Below, piece by piece: positions 10,354 through 23,200 of a stretch of 64,000 nt of DNA (within the stretch, counting starts at the first letter, position 1; the number at the start of each line of letters is the position of its first letter). The stretch is taken from NCBI GenBank assembly GCA_008711295.1, contig VUYV01000020.1, positions 2,777,296 through 2,841,295 on the forward strand, read 5' to 3'. The notes under the pieces were generated by a model that made no database searches, had not been told where the DNA came from, and was given only the letters and a program-made list of their open reading frames with translations. Origin of the DNA: Anarhynchus alexandrinus (Eukaryota; Chordata; Aves; Charadriiformes; Charadriidae). Position numbers and translations under genes: made by a program.

Positions 10354-13300
10354 GTTGGTTTAGTTCTGATTTTTCTAGCTATCTCATTTGTGCTGTGTGT
10401 GTGCACCGGCAGGTCATTGTTTGCTTTCTGTTCGGTGTGGTTTGCTTTGGCAATGTGCTGAAACCTCACATAATTGCTTCTGTTTTGTCTGAAGGTCTTG
10501 CATAACATTTCAGAAAGGAGCATGTGTTTCCTTCTGATCAGAATTTTCTGCATGTCTGAATGAATCTATCCTTTTGCAGGTCAAGGAAAGGTATGTTTTG
10601 TTTTCCTGTAGTTACAGTATCAAGAGTAGAAGTCATGATACCCAACCAAGACTACTCCTGATACTCTGCCTTTGGCGGTAGCCTTTTCAGTTATGCTTCA
10701 GAGGAAGGCAAAAACCTCCCACGGGATTCTGCCTGCGATTTGTAGCGGTTAGCTTATGCCTAGCAGCAGAGATGTGATTGCCTGTTCTTGTTTAAGCTTC
10801 CGTTATTTAGATCATCTTAAAATAAAGGCATGTTCTCTGTCTGCTTACGTTCGTCTTGCTGAAGTCAACTATACCACACACAAAACTGCTGCAAAACACA
10901 AAATGCTTTTTGTCTGCTTTTACCGTAGTGGCTGTTCTGAAAAATTGCATATGCTTTATGTACCAAATAGCATTGTAGGTTGTTGGGGTTTTTTTAGAAA
11001 ACAAAAGGTAGGAAGGTGGCTTCTTCTTCTTCTTAGTGACAGTGACTGCCTGGAAATATTCGGGTAGCTTCCTTTGTGATGAAATTAATAACTTGATGCT
11101 ATTTCCTTTTTATTCTTAATGTATTGTTTATTGGGCCTTCCTCTTACCTAATTTCCAAACAACCCAGCCAGCACTGTTGTAGAGGCCTCCCCGCCCCAGA
11201 CACAATCCTTGCTGGAGAGATGCTGCAATGTGAAAATTCAGTGTAGTCAGAGCCACCCCCAGACTTTTTTTCTGGGGTTCATGAGTATTAAGAACTGGCT
11301 TTTTTTTTTTTAAGCATCTTTCATAGTACTGAACCAGTTCAGTCAGAGCTGCCTTTTCTGGCTTAAGCAATGTTAGGATTTTCCGACTTTCCTTTTCAAG
11401 GTTGACTTGATAATATTCTGTAGCAAGATTGTGGCCGTACTGATGTATTGTGAGTGTTGTTGAAATTATCAGAATAGATGTAGAGAACACGCAGCCCCTG
11501 AACAGGCGACGTTCCATGGGCATATCTTCCCATTGATGTAGAAAATGTATTCAAAGTGCTCATGCTGAGCCTTCTACATTATGCTTAGAGCTGATTTATG
11601 TTTTCTATTAAGGAAAACTGTCACTCACTGCCTTCAGCAGACCTTAAAAGGGGCAATTTTGCACCTTATTGAATTTTCTAAATCTTGTATAAATATTTGT
11701 AAAATACAGCAATAAATAACCATGTGCAGCAGCTTCTCTGAAAGGCAAAATTTCTTGCCTTGGGCGGGCATTTGCTGGAGCAGCTAAGGATATCTTTCAT
11801 GCTGTTTGCCATAGCGCTGTCACCACGGATGTGCAGCAGGCTGTAAATTTCATTTGTGACTTTAACTACTTCCCTGGCTATGAGGAATAACTGGAAGTAA
11901 ACGTGGTCGTGGCTGGGAATTTGAGGCAGTCCTGCGAACGTAGCCGTTTGAATGAAGGACTGAAGCCTGCAAGACTTACTTGCAGAATGGCTTCTTCTTT
12001 CCTTACGTGTGCCAGTGTAAACTCCTTTAGAAAGCAGTCGCTGTTTTAAAAAGTGAGCTATTGAAAAAGAGTTTGTCTACACTATAAATGCGATTAAAGG
12101 CAAGCTGCGCTTCTTAGTTATTAGACTGTGCCTAAAGAGCTGATGCTTATACATCTTTGTTTCTATCTACAATTAATTATGGGAGCAAGACAGTCAGCCT
12201 ACAATCTTTTTTAAAAAAACTGAGCCGTTCAGCTGTACCTCTTCAAGGTAAAAATTCAGTGTTTAGTGCTTTCATCTTTAGAAAAAGAGTACCAGGTTGG
12301 TAAGCAAAGGCAGAAACTTCCCAGTAGTGTTTGTTTCACAGCACCAATTCTCCATTCACGGCTCTGAGGCTATTAGTTGCCGAGTGTTTGCTGAGTGATG
12401 CTGAGCAGACTGCAGGGATAGATCCCAAACACAATAGATATTGGTGTATTTCTCAGTGTGGCAATTCCAGAAAGCACAAATGGACAAGAAATCATACAGA
12501 TCTATCAATTTTATTTTCTGGACACTTTAATAGCCGTGACGCTTTAATTGGGCTCTAATGGCAGTTTTATTGCACATATTTCTATAAATTTAAAAGTAGC
12601 TAAAACTGTTCTGTGCCACAGGAAGCAAATTAATACACACAGAAATGTAGCAGAGTTGATGTAAAGAATCATCTTAGCCTCTGTCATTATCAGGAACTTT
12701 TAAAATTGCCTCTGCTTCCACTGCAGCTAGTCGGAAAATTAGAACTCCACTTCCAGCCATGCCTATTATCCCACCAGTCTTGAGAGGTTTGAATAAAATT
12801 AATTTTAAAAGCTCACAGTCACGCGTACCGATTAAGTTCTTCTGTTACTCAGGTTCCACCTCAGGTATGCTGACTGCATACAATATGTACACCTTTTTTC
12901 TCCAGTATCTAAAATGCAATTGAATCGTAGGCTGTGGAGCCGCTGGTTGCAATAATATGCTTGTTATGTGCATTAAACTGAAATTGAAAGGAAAAATGAA
13001 ATCCTGAGCCCTTCTCAGGCTTGCGGTACCTGCAGGGGAATACGGAATTGCCACGGCCAAGCTGCTTCACCTTCCTCTCTAGTATGTGAGCGCACGTGGG
13101 TGTGTTGCTGTAGCATGGATCCCTGCCACGTGCTGCACGGTTTGCTAGGTTCTCTCAAGCTGACTGTCCCACTACAAGGTTGAGGAGTGTTTGCTCTCCA
13201 CCAACATCACTCTAACTGAAGTTTCATAGGCCCGTTGAGAAAACTTGAGGAAAACTGAGTATATATATGTTTTGGCAGATGAGACTTGGAGATGAAGAGA

Positions 13301-14503
13301 AACTTGTTTTGTGAAGGAACCGGTGTTTTCTGTAGTCCTCTTTCATAGTTTATGTTTCACAGCCTGCGTAGCTCAGAAACCTGCTGGCTTTCCTGCTGGC
13401 TGTTGTTTTTGAGTAACGCTGAGCAATATGGCAGAAGGCTAACAAAGATATTTTGTAGAAATATTAAGAATGCTGTCGCTGCAGCAGCAAGCGAAGTGGC
13501 ATGTGAACACTGCCCCAACACCTGGGCCATTGTGCACTCGCATGGGCCATCATACAGTTGGGGGTGGCTGGCTGTGGCCAGGGTGGGACCTAAAAGAGCC
13601 AGGTGTGCAAACCTCCCAGCGTAAAGTTCACTTCGAACCAGTGATCCCAAACTGTGGCTTTCAGGCATCACCTTTCTTGTGATTGTTCTCCAATATTGCT
13701 CAAGGACATAGGAATTTAGAAAGCTAAAGTGAGACTTATGGGGAGAATGAAGTATTATATTGCCTGCAGCATGTTACTTTCTTGGCAGAGGGCACAGCTG
13801 GCCAACAAAAGTCGGGAACTATTGCTCCTGTCTGTGATTTTACTCGCTTATAACTTTTAAAACTCCTTTTGGGCCTGAAACCTATATATATACACTGAAG
13901 GAACTGGAGTTTGCTGCCTTAGTTGCCTTTTTCTCCTAGTTGAAATTAGTAGGTCCTTTTTGAAAATAAGGACAAATAAAATAGATGACTGGTCTAAATA
14001 TTGATAATAGTTATGGTGGGTAGTGGGATAAGGAACTGACAAACAGTTAAATAATAAGATGACCTGACATTGGAGACTGAAGAGTAATAAAAAATAATGC
14101 GGAAAGAGGAGGATAGGAAGAACACAGGAAAGGTCTGACTCAGCTTCCCCCCTTCTCCTTTCAGCCACATGACAAATTTGACCTTGGTTTTAATGGAGTG
14201 AATCTTCACAATTAACTGATGATAATTCATAGCAAATTGGGGAGGAGAGCTAGCCATTAGTGGGCAAGAAAGGCAGCCGAGTAGTATCGAGTTGGATTAT
14301 GATAGCTGCAATAGCACAAAGCATTCAGTGTTTCTAAGAAGCAACTGCATCTGTTTCCATGTCAGCATGTGATGCGCTTTCCTGGTATCTAGTCCTCAAT
14401 ATTGTTTTCCATCTGCATTGCTGTCACTGAATGAAAAGCGGGAGATTTTAGTAACATACTGAAACTTTTTCTTCTTGTCTCCCTCTTTTTGCCGTCTGCC
14501 TAG
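10354..14503 (+). other. GLP1R: GLP1R intron (TM4-ECL2)
   Basis: About 4.1 kb without coding exons; it ends in acceptor gccgtctgcctag. AT-rich, motif-dense sequence at about 12030-12260 and 12330-12600 has the look of conserved noncoding DNA (ATTAATTAT, TTTAATTGG, TTTTATTGCACAT). No mobile element is recognised. Confidence 0.75.
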
Positions 14504-14573
14504 TTGCTGGACCAGAAACTATAACATGAATTACTGGCTGATCATCAGACTGCCCATTCTCATCGCCATTGGG
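14504..14573 (+). CDS. GLP1R: GLP1R ECL2-TM5 exon
   Basis: A 70-bp exon; its first T completes GGT (Gly). It encodes [20 protein letters not shown] then AIG. The ECL2 cysteine (human C296) that disulfide-bonds the TM3 cysteine is present in CWTRN, a signature of the glucagon-receptor subfamily. The donor is gtgagt and the exon ends in phase 0. Confidence 0.96.
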
Positions 14574-15267
14574 GTGAGTATGGGCCGTGTGCGGCAAGCT
14601 GGCAGGCTTCCATGAGAACGGGACGTGATGTAGTGCAGACAGTAGATGTGCACATGGCTGTTGTGTACGTCCAAAGGCTCAATAACCTTTGAGGGTATTG
14701 ACATTTTCATTCAGAAATGTGATTTTGTGAAACCAAATTGGTTTCTGTCACTGGAATTCCCAACTAGCATTTTGTTTGTTTAATTTGGCCACATGCTGTT
14801 GCAGTGGCAGTACGAGGGAACAGCACAGCATGCCGCAGCAAACCAGTTAACTCCTCGGCGCGGGGAAAGCTGCGACAGGTAGTACAGGGAGGCAGAAGGT
14901 AATTGTCCAGGTACAAATTATGTGGCATTGTGGAGAAATGCCATGTTCTGCAGCCACAATATTGTGGTAGTCTTAGACCTCTAGACGATGCAATTGGGAC
15001 AGCCCACACCTTTACTGCATGTCACTCCCCAGAGATGTAGGGAAGCTCCCCTATTTATTTAGTGAGCTGCCCGTGTTTGTGCATTCACAGGGGGTGTATT
15101 CAGAGCACAATTCCTTAGCAAGGAGTTGAATTCCGTGGCAAATTCTGCACCTGCAGAGTAGCAGGATGCACAGGGACCTACACGTGCATCCATAAAACAG
15201 CTTGTTTAAACACTTAGGCACATGTGTTCTTTGATGATGATATAAATCCATCTTTCACTTTTTCCAG
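14574..15267 (+). other. GLP1R: GLP1R intron (within TM5), 694 bp
   Basis: Short intron with no repeat or gene recognised. It ends in acceptor cactttttccag. Confidence 0.85.
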
Positions 15268-15356
15268 GTGAATTTCCTGATCTTTATCAGAGTTATATGC
15301 ATCATCATCTCCAAACTACAGGCTAATTTGATGTGCAAAACTGACATAAAATGCAG
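15268..15356 (+). CDS. GLP1R: GLP1R TM5-ICL3 exon
   Basis: An 89-bp exon starting in phase 0. It encodes [20 protein letters not shown] then LMCKTDIKC plus two bases of Arg. It covers the end of TM5 and the ICL3 segment that contacts Gs. The [10 protein letters not shown] sequence is identical to human as I recall it. The donor is gtatgt. Confidence 0.96.
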
Positions 15357-17469
15357 GTATGTCATTTAGTGGTCTGACACTTTCTGTGGAAATGGAAGTA
15401 GACGAGGAGGTACGTGAAAAGGAGTGGATTGACAAAGGTGATTAAAGATCACAGGCCTTGAGTAATGCACAGGTGTGGTGTCATGACTGCTTGGACAATC
15501 AGTCCCCAGAGAAGCCTTCTGGTGAAGCCAGGGCAGGTGTTATACCCATGTTATAGATAAACAGAAGGCTTGATCTCCGAGTTCATCTCTTTACAGCCTT
15601 CATAACACTGGAAGAATGTTAATTAAGCAGCTATTTTTTAAATACTTGCAGCATATGCAAGAACTTCACATAATTTGAAAAAATCATGAGTGATGGAAAT
15701 AAAGCTTTTAACTTCAATGAGGATCAACATGGGGGGGTCATTCTGAGTATAGCTCCTTGTTCTTCTTTCCAGTTGTTACTGGGACAAACTTTCAATCTTG
15801 AATGCATATGATGTTTCAAGAGAGATGTCAGATTTACCACAGTAGTGTTCAATTTTTATTTTGCGGGCTTCACCCTGTCAGTGTGTGTATTCTTTCCGTT
15901 ACTTAATCACCTTGCTAAGATTCACGGTCACGTCTTTCAGTTCTGCATCTTGGAGAATATTTCTGTAATGCAGTCTGAAAAATAATGTAGAAATAACAAG
16001 TTAGCAATAGGGTGAATTAAACAGGGCCTGCATGCTGTGGTAGCCAGGCTGCTACTGATGGTTGATTTTGCTAGTTTGAAGTTGAGTATTTCACTGCCGC
16101 AGCCTTCTAAGCTACACACAGCTTGTGTTTTGGTGTGTCCTCATCTGAGTTAAGAGCTGCCTTGTATGTTACCTACCTTCTTTACCTCACGTGAAATTTT
16201 GGAAATCCTAATGTGTGTTTAGAGCTCAACACAGAGAAAAGGACTCCTTTTAGTGAGGTGTAGGCTTTGCTTTCATGCCTACTGTCATTTTGAATATGTG
16301 TGACCTTTATTTGCCAGGGTAAAATTTGCTGGGGTGGAAAGGGAAGGATTTTCCAGCTCTGATAGCTTGAAGCCATTTAAAAATCTGACTGCAAATTTAC
16401 CCTGTCAAGGGAGAAAGCCCTTGTCCTCGTGACTTCTGCAAGCAGCAGCCAGGTTTGATGCAGCTGAGCCATTTCTGAGGAGCACGTTCATTCATTTCTG
16501 CATGTTTCATGTTCAAGAATCTGCTGTGTAAACAGAAAGGCTTCATCAGGAAAGGATTTACCCAGCAGAGCCTTCTTCACTGAAAAACTATAGTCTTGGA
16601 TGTCCTTACAGAGGTTGTTTTTTATAGCCAGAAGCCTTTGGTGGGGAAGTCTTTTACCCAAAAGAGTTCAGTTCATTGGTGTGCATCTGATAACAAGACC
16701 AGTAGCCAGAGATTCCTGAATCAGAATCCCCACCCCCCCTTTTTTTTTCTGCTCAAAAAGATTTTGAGTGGAGGGAAGACAGAACTGCCATGGTTGGAAA
16801 GTGTTCTTTTAAACAAGGACCGGTCTAGGTGCCCTAGAAAGTCACTAGTTTAGATAGTTCGTATATGGAAAGGAGAAGAGTGTTTTGCCGTCAGGCCGGT
16901 CTTTCCTCTGCCTCTCTCCTGTTGCCCATTCAGGTGACAAAAAGAGAGCTCACTGTTCAGTATGGCAGCAAATCCTTTCTCTGTGGAAGGGCTGGAGTTG
17001 TGAAGAAACTTCTCCCCTTACTTAGGGAAAGGATTTTCTTTAGGGAGTCTTAATTATCCAGGAAGCCTTTTCATAGGATTTTTCGTGGCTTCCTGTTTAA
17101 TGCAGAGCTCTCCAACTATCCCGTCTAGAACAATTAACATTCATTAAATAAACTAGAGGTTTGCTGTACACCTACACAACTCCCTTTTTTTTTTAGCCAG
17201 GCAGTGTCTCCAAAGCCAATTCAGCATCAGCCTTCTGCTTCTACCTCTATCTCAGTCAAGTGGTGGTGGAGCAGAGCCTCCATCGCAAGAGTTGCTGGTA
17301 AGCTGCTGGTTTAAACAAGCCCCGTACCCCACAGTGCAACGATCCATCTAGGTCCACTAGGCATATATATTTCTGCTTGCCTGATGTGTAAACTGTTTAA
17401 TTTCAATAGTTGCTTTGATCTGCCATCCCTCATTCCTTGTGTTCCAAGGATGGTGGCAAGTCAGTGGAT
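15357..17469 (+). other. GLP1R: GLP1R intron (ICL3-TM6), first part
   Basis: About 2.1 kb of unique sequence with no recognised gene. A C/T homopolymer junction (C7 then T9) occurs near 16731-16750. Confidence 0.8.
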
Positions 17470-18212
17470 GAGGAGCCTTGCACTTGGTGTGTAATAACCG
17501 CACGCAGCAGTACAGGATGGGCGCTGACTGGGTAGAAAGCAACTTTACAGAAGACCCAGGGATGCTGCCGGACAACAGGCTGAACATGATTCAGCAGTGT
17601 GCCCTTGTGACAGCGTAGGCTGTCCGCATACTGGGCCGCACTAGCAAAAGCGTAGCCAGAAGGTCAAGGAAAGTGACCGATCCCCTCCATTCAGCACTTG
17701 TGACACTGCTTCTGGTGTCCAGGTTGAGGCTCCCCAGTACAAGAAAGACATTGTGTCCTGCCCCTCCAACCCCGTGGGACTTGCCTCAGTTTTGCACCAA
17801 GCTAGTTCAGGGGCTGGACCAGGTGACATAGAAGGAGGTGCTGAAAACTGGGTTTATTCGGTCTGGAGAACAGAAGACTAAGCAAGGATTTAATTACAGT
17901 CTTCAGCTACCTAATGGTGGTTATACAGAAGATGGAGCTAGAGTCTTTTCAGAGGTGCACAATGAAAGGAGAAGGGGCAGAGGTCACAAGTTGTAGCAAG
18001 AGAAATTTCAATTGCATGTCAGAGGTGAAAAAAAAAAAAAATCACAGCGAGAGTGGTCTGACGCTGGAAGAGAGGCCCAGAGGGGCTGTGGAGGACCTTG
18101 GAGATATTCAAAACTTGGCTGCACACAGCCCTGAGTAACCTGCTGTGAACTGGACTTGGACCAGAGATTTCCAGAGGTCCCTTCCAACCTGAATGATTAC
18201 GTGATTCAGAAT
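17470..18212 (+). mobile_element. Degenerate CR1 LINE 3' fragment, sense to GLP1R
   Basis: Recognised by the succession of CR1 3'-end blocks. It opens with cacgcagcagtacaggatgg, a C-terminal RT region. Next come gtgcccttgtgacagcgtag and the 'gcactagcaaaagcgtagcc' block, then gctccccagtacaagaaagac. The tail reads ccttggagatattcaaaac and ccagaggtcccttccaacct, ending gattacgtgattcagaat, a decayed CR1 3' octamer repeat. Compared with the usual arrangement, several internal segments are missing, and a 13-A run (about 18029-18041) interrupts it. No open frame survives. Boundaries are approximate. It is clearly older than the two minus-strand CR1 copies in this window. Confidence 0.85.
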
Positions 18213-19175
18213 AGCAGCCAACAGCCCCGGGGCACACAAGATCTGTGAAGTACTGACAGCCCTGCTAGTTGAGTGATTTTGTATCTACTGCATTGTCTCA
18301 AGACAGGTTTTTGTGAGATGTTTGGTAGGTTCTGTGGCCCAGGGTAGCCCTATAAACTCCCATGTGAGACTCGGGCATCTTTCATTATCCTGTTGGGTGG
18401 CTAGCATGTATGTCTATCAAAAGAGAGTTAAGGACCATTTTTGTGAATGTTTTCCTGTGGTTGTATCCCTGAGCATTGCTCTCTCACTGGTGAAAAATGT
18501 TTTATTTCAGGTTGGTTTGTCTTTTTTCCTTTGCTAGCTGTGTCTTGGAATTTGCAGTTTAAACCACGGAGTCATCACTCACTCTAAGACAGTTTAACTG
18601 CTTTGACAAAGTGTTCTTCAGTTACGGTTAGTTACAGTGTTTTACAGACTTAACACACCACAGAGGTGGGAAGGAATAGCAAGTACTTCCCCTTTGCCAA
18701 GATATTCTTAAAAGATTCCAGTAATTAATAGCTTATTTTTTCAGGCCATCAACAAGGTAGGTTTTGCTTAGCTTTCCTGCTTATAGATGGGGAAACGGAT
18801 ACACAAGAAGACATCTCAGGTTCAAGAAAGCACATGACCTGCTCCTGAGTTTGGAAGAAGATTTTCCAGGTGAAACGCAGCCAGCCGCTAAACACAGAGC
18901 TTTGCTCACAGCAGGAAGGGGTCTGCAGTGCAGTGGCAGGGGCAGTTAAAACATGTTGGAACCTGCTCATGTTATTTTGAGGATTTTTATTTTACTTTTT
19001 TTTTTTCTGCAGCGTCTGGAGGAGGACCCTGCAAAACATAAAGTGGTGGAGTGGCTTACCAAAGTTGAGAGTGTGTCAGAAGCAGAGTGCAGAAACAGTG
19101 ACTCCCAGTGACCATTGGGATCAGCAATGATCTACTCAGTGGCGTTGCTTTTTTTTTCTTTCTTTGTGATCTTAG
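18213..19175 (+). other. GLP1R: GLP1R intron (ICL3-TM6), last part
   Basis: Unique sequence ending in a polypyrimidine tract and acceptor tttgtgatcttag. No gene or repeat is recognised. Confidence 0.8.
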
Positions 19176-19314
19176 GCTGGCCAAGTCTACGTTGACTCTG
19201 ATCCCGCTGCTGGGGACCCACGAGGTCATCTTTGCCTTTATTACCGATGAGCATGCCAGAGGGATGCTGCGCTTTGTGAAGCTCTTTACTGAACTCTCCT
19301 TTGCTTCTTTCCAG
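19176..19314 (+). CDS. GLP1R: GLP1R TM6-ECL3-TM7 exon
   Basis: A 139-bp exon whose first G completes Arg. It encodes [20 protein letters not shown], then an ECL3 with [12 protein letters not shown], then [13 protein letters not shown]. It contains the ICL3/TM6 threonine (human T353), the class B TM6 P-x-x-G kink (PLLG, human P358-G361) and T-H-E (human 362-364). The donor is gtagcg, weaker than average but with G at +1 and T at +2. Confidence 0.97.
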
Positions 19315-20220
19315 GTAGCGCTCACACTGTGCGCATGTGGATAAGATATTTTTTTAACTGCTGTTTGGGGACCTGCTTTCTTCTCTCATTCATTGCATGT
19401 TCCCTGTTCTTTATGTTTCTCAATTTAGCACTGGATATTACAGGATTATGGCAGTGGAAGGGAAAGTATGAGGACTAAATTTTAATAGCCAACTTAGACG
19501 TTAGTGTCACATACTCTTATTTTCAATGTCTTAAATTTACTGCAATAAACCGGTATTCCTATCCATGTATTAATATCTACTTCCTATGGGACACCTCAAG
19601 GCAATAATGAAATTGCCCGTGATTTCCTGTAATTATATAATGGCGTTGCTGAAAGCAAATGTTGTGCTTTCTCGAGTGTTTTTGATACTCCTTGGAAAAT
19701 CTGTGCTGTGAGAGGTAGCTGTCTACAGCTGTAACTGCATGTTACAGGATGTAGGTTTACTGTGATTTTTATTTAGCTGTTGCCTTAGGTAAGGCCATTT
19801 CAAAAGAGTCTCCTTGTCTAAGGGAATCATTATTCTTCTAGTTTCCCTGCTCACCCACTCATTCCCTGTTTATCAAGCACAGAGATCTATTTAAGATCAC
19901 TGGGAATTGTTTACTTACAAAGTGTTTCTAACTAGAAACCAGGTAAGGAAAAAAAAGGGGAAAGGAATCTTTAGAAAAAAATAACAGGTTGAAGAAAACA
20001 GTACTTGCTTTTCCCTAAGATCGTGTGCTTTGAGACATAGTTTGGTCAAACCTCTCCTCTGCTATCAGACCTGTTGGGAACCACAGATTGTCTCCACCTT
20101 GGTTTTCTCTCACCATGGGACGTGCCAGTGCAGAGCCTCTAGCCCTCTGCAAGTTTGTTTGGCGAAGCAGGGGAACTGCTCTGCTCTGCTCACTGCTCTT
20201 CTGGTTTTTGTTGATTTCAG
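19315..20220 (+). other. GLP1R: GLP1R intron (within TM7), 906 bp
   Basis: Unique sequence with no gene or recognisable repeat. It ends in acceptor tttgttgatttcag. Confidence 0.85.
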
Positions 20221-20262
20221 GGGCTGATGGTTGCAATTCTCTACTGTTTCATCAATAATGAG
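20221..20262 (+). CDS. GLP1R: GLP1R TM7 micro-exon (42 bp)
   Basis: A 42-bp, in-phase exon encoding GLMVAILYCFINNE. It carries the TM7 glycine after Gln394 of the previous exon, the tyrosine of the class B core network (human Y402) and the NNE start of helix 8. A 42-bp exon at this position is typical of class B receptors. Skipping it would remove 14 residues in frame and destroy TM7. Acceptor gatttcag, donor gtaaga. Confidence 0.96.
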
Positions 20263-23200
20263 GTAAGAAAGACACTAGTGTTCCAATTTGCCTTATCAAC
20301 ATCCACTATAGGGAAAGGAAATGGAAAATGGTCTTGAACTGCTAAATTGTCTTTGTTCAGGACTTTTGTTACAGACTCTCCTCTGTACAGCTACACAGAA
20401 TAACTCCTCAGACAAATGTTGTTGGAAGGAATTCAGGCAGTATAATTTAGGGCCACTATTTGTAGATGTGAAATCTTGCAAGTTGTCTTGCTCAAAATTT
20501 TGTAGTTTGCACTGCTGGAGCTTTTCTTTTGTTAAGAATTATAGCTGCTCTTCTTAATCTGTCTCATAGTGTTTCTTACTTTCTTGTTTCAGCGGATGTG
20601 GGAGTAGAGCTCGTTTTATTCTGAGAACTCAGCTCAGCAGGCTGGTGAGGTTGGAGAGTCCTCTTGGCTAATGCCCGTACAGTTTGGTTTCATTTGGTTT
20701 TCCCGTGGCCCAGCTACTTGAAGGACCTCATCGCACTCTCGTTCAAACTGAACTTAATGGAGTGGTGAGGTCTCCCACAGGCCCAGAAGAAATGTAGCCA
20801 GGGCTTTGAGTTAACCGATTGCAAATAGCATCTTCTATGGCTTCTGCTGAATCCCAGCCCTGTTTGGGGAAAGACTATTGTTCTGTTTCTGCGTTGCAGG
20901 AATCTCTCACATTATCTTCCAAGTGGTTACTATTATTCATTCAGCAGCCAGGTTTGCAAGGGAAGCAAACGCTACTAATTTGGCATCGCATTATTAAGCT
21001 TAATGCACACCAATGTGTCTTACACTCGTGCTAAATCTACTTTTAAACCTGACATAGTAATTCGGGATCACCTATTGAGAGAAAGGCCTCATCAAGGAAT
21101 TGGAATCAGTGGAAAAATGTTCTACTTGTGTCATTATAGCCAGGCTGGAGTCAACAGAAAAGCAGCAGGCATCCTGACTTAAGCCCTGCAGGAGACTGTT
21201 CGCTTTTGTAGCTTGTGGGTAAGATTTTGTTTAAGTGAATGTGTTAATTGTACTGCTTACAAAAGTCAGAGGTGGGTAGCAGCAGGCTTTGCTCAAGCAT
21301 GAATTAGAGAATATTTGTTTCAAATCCCTTGCACAGCTTTACAAGTCTGAAATGCCGTACTGTCTGCTGGTGCATCGTGTAGTTCATCTGATTCGCTTTG
21401 GCCTTTGCTCATCCATCCCCTCTGCAGCTCCAGCCAGGCATCTCATGAGTAATGCCCAATAATTTCCTCCATGTGATACAACGGCAAAGTTACACCATAG
21501 CCCAAACTTTACTACAAACCCTGAAACTGGTAGGCTTCTTTCATTTGAGGGAACTTACTGTGAAGTAGCCTATCTACATTTGTAAGGGGTCCTCCAAATC
21601 TCTTGTTGCTATAGTTCTCTTGCCTTTGTAATGTAATTCCTAAAATCTAACCACAATGAGCTCAGCTTCACAGAAAGCTGACAGACAATATAGTATGAAT
21701 TATTTTGCTCTTTCCAACTCCTGTTAAAAGAAGGGAGAAAGATTTTGTCAAGCCCCGTCATCAGCGTCCATGAAATAAATTCACGTAAAGCATTTGATTA
21801 GGTCAAGTCTTTTCTATTTCTTTCCTTAATGATATGTGAAATTCTTGGTTTTCAAACTGTTTTTCTTCTGACAGACTATATGTGCCTGAAGCCTATCCTT
21901 GTTTGCTATATGGTCTATATTTTTATTTTTGTCTGTGACACTCATTGACTCCTTTTCTTTTTTCCTCAACCATACAGCATGAAAAGGATTTTTGCAAGTC
22001 CTGGTGCCTTCAAGAGTAGAAATGAAGCTAGAGGTGATATTACTGTCCATTTGTAGTATCTACTTATGGAAGAACATTAAAATATGTTCAGTCACATTTC
22101 ACCTGAAAGATTCTGGATTTTTCTCTGATAATGCTCTGAGGCAAGTGGCAGGGTCTCATCAGATTGCCTGTTATCACCAATGTTCTCTGAAAAATAAACT
22201 GGGCTTAACATGATCAGTTTTTCTGTAGTTAGTGGTGCTTTCTACAAGAAATATTCTAACCAGAGATGTTGTTGCTTTCCACCGGAATTACTTTAAGCTG
22301 AATGAGGTTTCATTCTCTGTAGTCTTGCTTCTCCTTTTTGCCTCCTTCCTATCACAATGGAAGTACACTTCACTGTCTTCTACCTTAAAAGAATCTCTCC
22401 TGACTCCAGGACTCCTGAATTTTAATTGCTGCCCAATCTTCCTTTTATCTTTCTTTTCATTCTCTATACAGACTATCCATTGAACTCCTCCACCAGCTCC
22501 ATTCAATCCACTTTCAGACCTGCTTTCCTTTCACTATGATTTGTTGAGATGTTCTTTTTCCAAAGTTGAACTTTTTTGTAATCAGACTCCAAATCCATTG
22601 GCACACTCTCAACATCCTTGCCCATTAGCTGCATTAAGTTCAGTCAGCAGCTCTCTGTGAAAAGTCTTCTCCACCTTTAACCTCCATGACCATCTTTTTA
22701 AGTTCTCATACCTCTTCCTTTTCTCTTTCAAAATATTCTACATAAAAAATTTCCTTCTTCCCCTTTCTCATGGCAGCTTTGTTCTTGGTTCCCTTTTCCC
22801 TGTATAGCTTATTTCTGGGGAATCTTATCCACACATGGAAGTTACTAGGCTAATTATTTTGCTGAAAGATCTGTAGATCTACTTCTGTGCTCAAGAACTG
22901 CCTCTTTACAAAATAAATCTTAACCTATTCCCTCGGTCATATATTCACATCCGTCTAGGCAAAAACTCAATTCAACACAGACAGCAAAACTGCTCTTTAC
23001 CCTTTTCCTAACCTCTGGAAAGAAAACTAATATTCTGTCATCCAGATCCATTCCTAAGTCATCATCTCTGATATAGTCTTTTGTTCAGGTCTTTCCATTC
23101 GCTTCATCTCAATCTTGCAGGTTATTTGTATCATAGCTCTAGGATACAGCATGTCATGTCCAGCCAGACTGAAGACTCATTTCCTCCTTTTGACTGATTC

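Noticed and set aside
13375..13390. gcgtagctcagaaa resembling a tRNA A-box
   Set aside because: No B-box follows within tRNA distance and no cloverleaf can be drawn.
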